Made by a program: the position numbers and the translations under genes. 10,777 nucleotides of DNA, taken from assembly GCA_026785815.1 (NCBI GenBank), contig JAJAZH010000190.1:1-10777 (forward strand). Direction: 5' to 3'. Origin of the DNA: Ramlibacter sp. Its GTDB lineage: Bacteria; Pseudomonadota; Gammaproteobacteria; Burkholderiales; Burkholderiaceae_C. Positions within the stretch are counted from its first letter, which is position 1. Every line of letters begins with the position of its first letter. Of this stretch, positions 1 to 7,620 are shown piece by piece. The notes beneath the pieces were generated by a model. The model was given only the letters and a program-made list of their open reading frames with translations. It did no database searches and was not told the origin of the DNA.

Positions 1-726
1 CCCCGCAAGAGTGCAGCCCGGCCAGTTCAGCCGCAGCATCAATGCATGCGGCTGCGCCAGCGCCAACGAGTTCTCGATGCTGCGGGCCCACTGGGCCACC
101 AGGTGCTTGAGCTCGGGGCGCTCGGGCGCGTTGATGCCGGTCAGGTCCAGCATGCCGGCGCAGCGGCCATCCGGGCCGAACAGCGGTGCGCCGGCGCAGC
201 TGAAGACGGCCGTGTCGTCGAAGAAATGCTCGCCGCGGTGCAGCCAGACCGGATGCAGTTCGGACAGCGCGGCACCGATCGCCGTGGTGCCGACGGCCCG
301 CTCCGACAGGTCCACGCCGATGCGCGTGAGCAGTTTGGCCTGGCGGTCGGCGGGATTGATCGGCCCATTGACGTCGATCACGATGCCCTGCGCATCGGTG
401 AGGATTGCGAAGTAATGACTGTTGGCAAGGGCGCGTCCGAGCTTGTCGAGCACCGGCTTGGCCGCTTCCAGCAACCTGTGGTTGGCTTCCTCGACGCGGC
501 GAGCGGCCTGCGCCGGCAGCACGTCGAACGTCAGGCGCTGCTCCGGCCGCTGGCCGTTGGCCAGGCAACGGCGCCAGGAGCGTTCGATCCAGCCGTTGTC
601 GAACCAGGGGGCAGCCGATCCGGTGGCGCTGTCACCGTCGCCATCGCCATCGCCCTGCATCACGGCGCAACGGGCCCGGTCGATCTGGTGCAGGCGTTGT
701 TCGGCGGCGGGCAGCGAGGCGGTCAT
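1..726 (-). CDS. AcoR-type GAF-domain transcriptional activator, N-terminal part
   Basis: The minus-strand frame is open from an ATG at 726 to the left edge, giving 242 residues of a longer protein. Residues 47-58 (IERSWRRCLANG) match the conserved N-terminal block of AcoR-type activators. A GAF domain follows at about 85-225, with the family signatures AVGTTAIGAAL (144-154) and, around 175-197, a CAGAPLFGPDGRCAGMLDLTG block. In this family the GAF domain senses a small molecule, and a sigma-54 AAA+ domain and/or a Fis-type helix-turn-helix follows. Both would lie beyond the edge, so whether this is a full sigma-54 activator or a short GAF-HTH form cannot be told. It is divergent from the cox-type operon and is its likely regulator (inference). 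Residues 25-32 are an unusual (Gly-Asp)4 run. No good Shine-Dalgarno precedes the ATG, but no upstream in-frame ATG exists before the stop at 832-834. Confidence 0.85.
   Translation of the reverse strand, partial: MTASLPAAEQRLHQIDRARCAVMQGDGDGDGDSATGSAAPWFDNGWIERSWRRCLANGQRPEQRLTFDVLPAQAARRVEEANHRLLEAAKPVLDKLGRALANSHYFAILTDAQGIVIDVNGPINPADRQAKLLTRIGVDLSERAVGTTAIGAALSELHPVWLHRGEHFFDDTAVFSCAGAPLFGPDGRCAGMLDLTGINAPERPELKHLVAQWARSIENSLALAQPHALMLRLNWPGCTLAG
631..654. repeat. Imperfect hexanucleotide tandem repeat in the regulator gene
   Basis: Four hexamer units (gtcacc, gtcgcc, atcgcc, atcgcc) lie in tandem within the regulator gene and encode Gly-Asp four times at residues 25-32. This precedes the conserved IERSW block, in a part of AcoR-type proteins that varies in length. 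The repeat keeps the reading frame whichever number of units is present. Confidence 0.6.
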
Positions 727-909
727 GGCAAAGGGGGTCGTGGCGCAGGGGGTCGTGATCGGGTTTTCAGTGGGTCCGGCGCCATTGTTCCATTTTGAGA
801 ATTTCAGTGCGCGGGGCGCGCGAACTAGGGTTTAGCCTAGGGTCGGCCAGGGGGTGGGGTTCAACAATCAACGGCGCTTTTTCCATCATCCCAGGCGGAG
901 ACAACTCTC
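727..909. promoter_or_regulatory. Divergent intergenic region between the regulator and the cox-type operon
   Basis: This 183-bp stretch separates the two divergent start codons and must hold the promoters of both transcription units. It is locally less GC-rich around 784-806 (attgttccattttgagaatt) and around 860-890. I see no convincing sigma-70 -35/-10 pair and no GG-N10-GC sigma-54 element on either strand, so promoter positions are left open. The one clear structure is the inverted repeat at 825-840. Confidence 0.6.
825..840. repeat. Inverted repeat CTAGG-N6-CCTAG, candidate operator
   Basis: The sequence CTAGGGTTTAGCCTAG has perfect 5-bp arms, and one further complementary pair lies in the 6-nt spacer. 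The right arm continues as CCTAGGG, so CTAGGG also occurs as a direct repeat 12 nt apart. It sits about midway between the divergent starts, the usual place for an activator site, and stands out in a high-GC genome because CTAG is generally rare in proteobacteria. Binding by the adjacent GAF regulator is an inference. Confidence 0.4.
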
Positions 910-1410
910 ATGCAGGTTCAACTCAAAGTCAACGGCAAGGCCGCGCGGATCGACGTCCAGCCCAATACCTTGTTGGTCTACGCGATCCGCGAACACCTCA
1001 AGCTCACCGGCACCCATGTCGGCTGCGACACCGCGCAATGCGGCGCCTGCACCGTGATGCTCAACGGCCGTGCCATCAAGTCGTGCAACACGCTGGCGGT
1101 CCAGCACGAGGGCGCCGAGATCACGACGGTCGAAGGGCTGGCGGCCGCCGACGGCACCATGCACCCGATGCAGGCCGCGTTCAAGGAGTGCCATGGCCTG
1201 CAGTGCGGCTTCTGCACCCCCGGCATGGTCATCAGCGCGATTGACCTGTGCACCTATCACCCAGGGTCGAGCGAGTCCGAGATCCGCGCGCTGCTCGACG
1301 GCAACATGTGCCGCTGCACCGGGTACCAGAACATCGTCAAGGCAGTGCAGATGGGAGGCCAAGCCATGGCCGCCACCGCCGCACCCGCCACCGCAACCGC
1401 CAACGCATAA
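910..1410 (+). CDS. coxS: Molybdenum hydroxylase small subunit, 2x[2Fe-2S] (CoxS-type)
   Basis: This 166-residue protein is the electron-transfer subunit of a xanthine-oxidase-family hydroxylase. It carries two [2Fe-2S] clusters that pass electrons from the molybdenum site on CoxL to FAD on CoxM. The plant-ferredoxin-type N-terminal domain has Cys39, Cys44, Cys47 and Cys59 (GCDTAQCGAC and the following SC). The helical C-terminal domain has Cys99, Cys102, Cys134 and Cys136 in QCGFCTPG and CRCTGYQNIV, so all eight ligands are present. The body is typical of the family, but residues 152-166 add an Ala/Thr-rich tail (AMAATAAPATATANA). The ATG has GGAG nine bases upstream. It is the first gene of the operon, 12 nt before coxL. 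The S-L-M order is that of form II cox clusters; other family members such as isoquinoline or aldehyde oxidoreductase small subunits look very similar. Confidence 0.95.
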   Translation: MQVQLKVNGKAARIDVQPNTLLVYAIREHLKLTGTHVGCDTAQCGACTVMLNGRAIKSCNTLAVQHEGAEITTVEGLAAADGTMHPMQAAFKECHGLQCGFCTPGMVISAIDLCTYHPGSSESEIRALLDGNMCRCTGYQNIVKAVQMGGQAMAATAAPATATANA

Positions 1411-1422
1411 GGGGAACAGCAT

Positions 1423-3867
<2,445 letters not shown>

Positions 3868-3889
3868 ACACTGCAAGGAAAACCAAACC

Positions 3890-4696
3890 ATGTATGCCTT
3901 CACCTATGAGCGGCCCGCGACGCTGGCCGATGCATCCCGCCTGGCCGCTGCCGGCGCCAAGCCGCTGGCCGGCGGCCAGACCCTGCTGGCGTCGATGAAG
4001 CTGCGGCTGGCGGCGCCGGAGCAGCTGGCCGACCTGGCCGCGATCAAGGAGCTCAGCGTCATCAAGAAGGAAGGCAATGCGTTCCTGATCGGCGCGATGG
4101 CGCGCCATCTCGAGGTCGGCAACCATGCCGAGATCAAGGCCCAGTTCCCGGCGCTGGCCGACCTGGCGTCGCGCATCGGCGACCGGCAGGTGCGCGCGCT
4201 GGGCACGCTGGGCGGCTCGGTGGCCAACAACGATCCGGCGGCCTGTTATCCCAGCGCGGTGCTGGCGGCTGGCGCCACCATCGTCACCGACCGCCGCGAG
4301 ATCGCCGCCGACGATTATTTCCAGGGCATGTTCACCACCGCGTTGCAGGAGGGCGAGCTGATCAAGGCGATCCGCTTCCCGATCCCCAAGCGGGCGGCGT
4401 ACGAAAAGCTGCGCCAGAAGGCATCGCACTTTCCGTTGATCGGCGTGTTCATCGCGCAGTACGACACCGGCGTGCTGAAGGGACAGGTGCGGGTGGCCGT
4501 CACCGGCGGCGGCAACGGCGTTTTCCGTCACCAGGGGCTGGAGGCGGCGCTGACCAGCAGCTTCACGTCGGCGGCGGCTGCCGCGGTCAAGATCGACGCC
4601 AGCAACCTGTCGGCCGACCTGCACGCCTCCGCCGCCTATCGCGCCAACCTGATCAGCGTGATGGCGCAGCGGGCCGTGGCCAAGGCCCTGGGCTGA
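3890..4696 (+). CDS. coxM: Molybdenum hydroxylase medium subunit, FAD-binding (CoxM-type)
   Basis: This 268-residue flavoprotein takes electrons from the CoxS iron-sulfur clusters and passes them to the acceptor. The N-terminal FAD domain (PCMH type) shows both signatures: LAGGQTLLASMKLR (26-39) and TLGGSVANNDPAA (106-118), the latter being the pyrophosphate-binding loop. The C-terminal CO_deh_flav_C-type domain covers about 170-265. The frame is open further upstream to an ATG at 3791, but that would overlap the 3' end of coxL; the ATG at 3890 has AAGGAA upstream and the family-typical beginning MYAFTYERP. It lies 22 nt after coxL and 22 nt before coxD. Confidence 0.94.
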   Translation: MYAFTYERPATLADASRLAAAGAKPLAGGQTLLASMKLRLAAPEQLADLAAIKELSVIKKEGNAFLIGAMARHLEVGNHAEIKAQFPALADLASRIGDRQVRALGTLGGSVANNDPAACYPSAVLAAGATIVTDRREIAADDYFQGMFTTALQEGELIKAIRFPIPKRAAYEKLRQKASHFPLIGVFIAQYDTGVLKGQVRVAVTGGGNGVFRHQGLEAALTSSFTSAAAAAVKIDASNLSADLHASAAYRANLISVMAQRAVAKALG

Positions 4697-4718
4697 CCCG
4701 GGGCCCGACAATCGCGAG

Positions 4719-5654
4719 ATGACCGCAACCGCCGCGCCAGCTCCCACAGCGTCGATCGATTCCCTGACCGCGGCGCTGCAGCGAGCCGGTTACTTTGCCG
4801 ACCGGCGACTGGCGACGGCGGTGTTCCTGGCGCTCAAGCTGCAACGGCCGCTGCTGCTCGAAGGCGAGCCCGGTGTCGGCAAGACCGAACTGGCCAAGGC
4901 GCTGGCGACCGTGCTCGGACGCGAGTTGCTGCGCCTGCAGTGCTACGACGGAATGGAGCAACGTGAAGCGCTCTACGAGTGGAATTACGCCGCCCAGCTG
5001 CTGCACATGCGCGCGACCGAGCTGCGCGACCACGGCGCGGGCGACGCGGCCCAGGTCGAGCGCGAGGTCTACCAGGAGCGTTACCTGATCCGCCGTCCGC
5101 TGCTGCAGGCGCTGCAGGCGCCGCCGCCGGGCGCGGTGCTGCTGATCGACGAGGTCGATCGCGCCGACGAGCCGTTCGAGGCCTTCCTGCTGGAGTACCT
5201 GGGCGAATACCAGGTCAGCATTCCCGAGCTCGGCACCATCGCGGCGGTGGCGACGCCGGTCACGATCCTGACCAGCAACCGCACCCGCGAACTGAACGAC
5301 GCGGTCAAGCGCCGCTGCCTGTACCACTGGCTGGACTATCCGGAGCGCGAGCGCGAGCTGGCCATCGTGCGCGCCCGCGTGCCCGAGGCCGGGCCGGCGC
5401 TGTCGGAGCAGGTGGCGCAGTTCATCGGCCGCCTGCGCAGCCAGCCGTTTGCCAGCGCCTTCCAGCGGGCGCCGGGGATTGCCGAGAGCGTGGAGTGGGC
5501 CAAGGCGCTGGTGGCGCTGGACACGCTGGTGGTCGATCCGGAGGTGGTGGCGGACACCGCCGGCATCCTGTTCAAGCAGCGCGAGGACATCGCCGCGCTG
5601 ACCCGCGAGCTGTCGATCGACCTGCTCAAGCCCGAGGAAGAAGCGGCAGGGTGA
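4719..5654 (+). CDS. coxD: MoxR-type AAA+ ATPase for hydroxylase maturation (CoxD-type)
   Basis: This 311-residue AAA+ ATPase carries Walker A GEPGVGKT (49-56), Walker B VLLIDEVD (140-147), sensor-1 TSN (185-187) and arginines at 198-199 (KRRCLYHW) in arginine-finger position. CoxD of Oligotropha carboxidovorans is a membrane-associated chaperone needed to build the Cu-S-Mo centre of CO dehydrogenase after folding. Its retention here with a CoxL that lacks the copper ligand suggests a role in sulfuration or another step common to form I and II, which is inference. It is followed by a VWA protein, the usual partner of MoxR ATPases. The ATG has only a weak GAG-like ribosome binding site. The last residues (KPEEEAAG) form an acidic tail. 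Confidence 0.92.
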   Translation: MTATAAPAPTASIDSLTAALQRAGYFADRRLATAVFLALKLQRPLLLEGEPGVGKTELAKALATVLGRELLRLQCYDGMEQREALYEWNYAAQLLHMRATELRDHGAGDAAQVEREVYQERYLIRRPLLQALQAPPPGAVLLIDEVDRADEPFEAFLLEYLGEYQVSIPELGTIAAVATPVTILTSNRTRELNDAVKRRCLYHWLDYPERERELAIVRARVPEAGPALSEQVAQFIGRLRSQPFASAFQRAPGIAESVEWAKALVALDTLVVDPEVVADTAGILFKQREDIAALTRELSIDLLKPEEEAAG

Positions 5655-5703
5655 CGGGTTTGAGCGCAGTACGCGACGCGACAAGCGTGGGGGCTCATTG
5701 ACC

Positions 5704-6882
5704 ATGCAGCTGGGCGACGCGCGCACCGGAAAGCTGGCCGACAACATCACCGGCTTTGGCCGGGCGCTGCGGCGTGCCGGCGTCCCGGTGGATGGCGCCC
5801 GCATCGCGCTGGCGCAGCAGGCGATGCAGCTGGTGGGCGTGGCCGCAAAGGCCGACATCGGCGCCGCGATGGAAGCGGTCATGGTCAGCTGCGAACAGGA
5901 CCGGATGGTCTTTCGCGAACTGTTCGACGTCTATTTCCGCGATCCGCAGATGGCCAACAAGTTGCTGGCGCAGATGCTGCCGTCGGCGCAAGGCAAGGCC
6001 GAACCCAGCAAGCGGCGTCCCCGCGTGAACGAAGCACTGGCGCCGCGCAAGCCGCCGGGCCAGAGCGTCCCGGCGCCGGACCAGGAAGTCGATTTCGACG
6101 CCGCGATGACGGCCAGCGACCTCAACCTGCTTCGGCATGCGGACTTCGGCGCGCTCGGCGCCAGCGAATATCAGTTGCTGGCCCGGCTGGCACGCGACAT
6201 CCGGCTGCCGGTGCCGCAGGTGGCGTCGCGGCGCGCCCGGCCCGGCCTGCGCGGTCCCCAGGTCCACTGGCCGGGCGTGATGCGTCACGCTGCACGGACC
6301 GGCGGCGAGCCGCTGGAGCTGCGGCGGCTGCAGCGGTGCGAGCAAGCCTTGCCGCTGCTGGTGCTGGTCGACGTCTCCGGTTCGATGGAACGCTATGCGC
6401 GGCTGTTGCTGGCCTTTTTGCATGCCGCCACGCGGGCCCACCGGCGCCGCGACGTGTTCGCCTTCGGCACCCACCTGACCGACCTGACGCCGGCGTTCCG
6501 GCTGGGCGACACCGACGCGATGCTGGCCGCGGTCAGCGCCGCCGTCACCGACTTCGGCGGCGGCACCCGGCTCGGCGAATCGCTGGCCACCCTGCGGCGC
6601 CAGCATGCGCGGCGGCTGGTGGGGCGCCGCACCATCGTGCTGGTCATCACCGACGGGCTGGACACCGGCGAGCCGGACCTCCTGTCCGCCGAGCTCGACT
6701 GGCTGCGCCGGCACAGCCGCCGGCTGCTGTGGCTGAACCCCTTGCTGCGCTTCGACGGCTACGCCCCGCTGGCGCGCGGCGCGGCGGTGCTGCATCGTCA
6801 GGCTGATGGAATGCTGGCGGTCCACAATCTGAGCAAACTGCAGCAGCTGGCGTCCAGCCTGGCCGCGGTGATGCGACGGTAA
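5704..6882 (+). CDS. coxE: VWA-domain protein, partner of the MoxR ATPase (CoxE-type)
   Basis: This is a 392-residue protein from the ATG at 5704. The N-terminal half (about 1-210) is the CoxE-specific region with a charged, Pro/Arg-rich stretch near 100-120. The C-terminal VWA domain has a complete MIDAS metal site: DVSGS (Asp223, Ser225, Ser227), Thr288 in GGGTRLGES, and Asp317 in ITDGLD. In known cox clusters CoxE works with the AAA+ protein CoxD in enzyme maturation; MoxR/VWA pairs generally act as metal-insertion or folding chaperones. A TTG at 5698 is in frame and could start the protein two residues earlier, but GGGGG at 5689-5693 is 10 nt from the ATG and only 4 nt from the TTG. The 49-nt gap after coxD is the longest in the operon and contains nothing else recognisable. 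Confidence 0.9.
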   Translation: MQLGDARTGKLADNITGFGRALRRAGVPVDGARIALAQQAMQLVGVAAKADIGAAMEAVMVSCEQDRMVFRELFDVYFRDPQMANKLLAQMLPSAQGKAEPSKRRPRVNEALAPRKPPGQSVPAPDQEVDFDAAMTASDLNLLRHADFGALGASEYQLLARLARDIRLPVPQVASRRARPGLRGPQVHWPGVMRHAARTGGEPLELRRLQRCEQALPLLVLVDVSGSMERYARLLLAFLHAATRAHRRRDVFAFGTHLTDLTPAFRLGDTDAMLAAVSAAVTDFGGGTRLGESLATLRRQHARRLVGRRTIVLVITDGLDTGEPDLLSAELDWLRRHSRRLLWLNPLLRFDGYAPLARGAAVLHRQADGMLAVHNLSKLQQLASSLAAVMRR

Positions 6883-6896
6883 CAACAAACAGAGAC

Positions 6897-6902
6897 AGGA
6901 GG
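6897..6902 (+). promoter_or_regulatory. Strong ribosome binding site of coxG
   Basis: AGGAGG, a full match to the anti-Shine-Dalgarno core, lies 5 nt before the ATG at 6908. It is the best ribosome binding site in the operon and suggests CoxG is translated at a higher rate than its neighbours. It also supports 6908 over the in-frame ATG two codons later. Confidence 0.7.
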
Positions 6903-6907
6903 ACCCG

Positions 6908-7585
6908 ATGGAAATGCAAGGCAGCCGCGCGCTCGCGATCACCCAGCAGCAAGCCTGGGACGCACTGAACGATCCCGCGGTGCTGAAGGTCTGCATCCCC
7001 GGTTGCGACAAGCTCGAGCCCACCGGCGAAAACCAGTACGCGGTCGGCGTCGCGGTGAAGATCGGGCCGGTGGCGGCGCGCTTCGCCGGCAAGTTCAGCC
7101 TCTCCGATGTCGTGCCCCCCCACAGCTACACCATCGGCTTCGACGGACAGGGCGGAGCAGCGGGATTCGGCAAGGGGACTTCCAAGGTGCGCCTGACCCG
7201 GCAGGAAACCGGAGCCGGCTGCGTCCTCGACTACACCGTGCAGGCGCAGGTCGGCGGCAAGATCGCGCAGTTGGGCCAGCGCCTGATCGACGGCGCCACC
7301 CGGTCGATGGCGGAGGATTTTTTCAAGCGCTTCGACAACGAGATGAAGCGCACCCATCCGCAGGTCTATGCGGATGCCGAAGCTGCCAGCGCCGCGGCGT
7401 CGGCGTCGGATGCTGCTTCGGCGTCAGCGCCGGATGCTTCGGCGGCAGCCGGTGGCGAGGCTGCCCCGCTCGTGGCAGCCGGTGGCAGCGGCGCCGATCA
7501 AGGCAGCGGCACCGGCATGCTGACCTGGGTCTCGATCGCGGCGGTGCTGGTCGTGATCGCGGCCGTGGTCTGGTTCTCCCGTTAA
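6908..7585 (+). CDS. coxG: SRPBCC-family protein with C-terminal membrane anchor (CoxG-type)
   Basis: This 225-residue protein has three parts. Residues 1-150 are the CoxG/SRPBCC hydrophobic-pocket domain, with the family block LNDPAVLKVCIPGCDKLE (20-37) and the later KIGPVAARFAGK. Residues about 155-202 are an Ala/Ser/Gly-rich linker. Residues 204-223 form one transmembrane helix (MLTWVSIAAVLVVIAAVVWF), followed by SR. The topology leaves the SRPBCC domain in the cytoplasm. In Oligotropha CoxG was linked to membrane anchoring of CO dehydrogenase, and work on mycobacterial CoxG points to quinone binding and electron delivery. Either role would connect this soluble hydroxylase to the respiratory chain (inference). 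A small GC hairpin follows the stop codon. Confidence 0.92.
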   Translation: MEMQGSRALAITQQQAWDALNDPAVLKVCIPGCDKLEPTGENQYAVGVAVKIGPVAARFAGKFSLSDVVPPHSYTIGFDGQGGAAGFGKGTSKVRLTRQETGAGCVLDYTVQAQVGGKIAQLGQRLIDGATRSMAEDFFKRFDNEMKRTHPQVYADAEAASAAASASDAASASAPDASAAAGGEAAPLVAAGGSGADQGSGTGMLTWVSIAAVLVVIAAVVWFSR

Positions 7586-7586
7586 C

Positions 7587-7600
7587 GCGCCAGGCGGCGC
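7587..7600 (+). other. Short GC hairpin after coxG
   Basis: GCGCC-AGGC-GGCGC forms a 5-bp stem with a 4-nt loop one base after the coxG stop. No T-run follows, so it is not a standard intrinsic terminator. It could stabilise the 3' end of a processed coxSLMDEG message or weakly attenuate the downstream receptor gene. Confidence 0.3.
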
Positions 7601-7620
7601 ATCAACTCAAAAGTAAAACC

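Noticed and set aside
46..798. 250-codon plus-strand frame at the left end
   Set aside because: Opposite the GAF regulator, whose minus-strand translation shows clear family motifs; the plus-strand reading does not.
727..909. Sigma-54 promoter expected for an AcoR-type regulator
   Set aside because: I searched both strands for GG-N10-GC with flanking consensus and found no match, so none is annotated.
7003..7620. Upstream extension of the receptor reading frame into coxG
   Set aside because: The frame happens to be open there, but the signal peptide begins after the ATG at 7621 and the upstream part is an out-of-frame reading of coxG.
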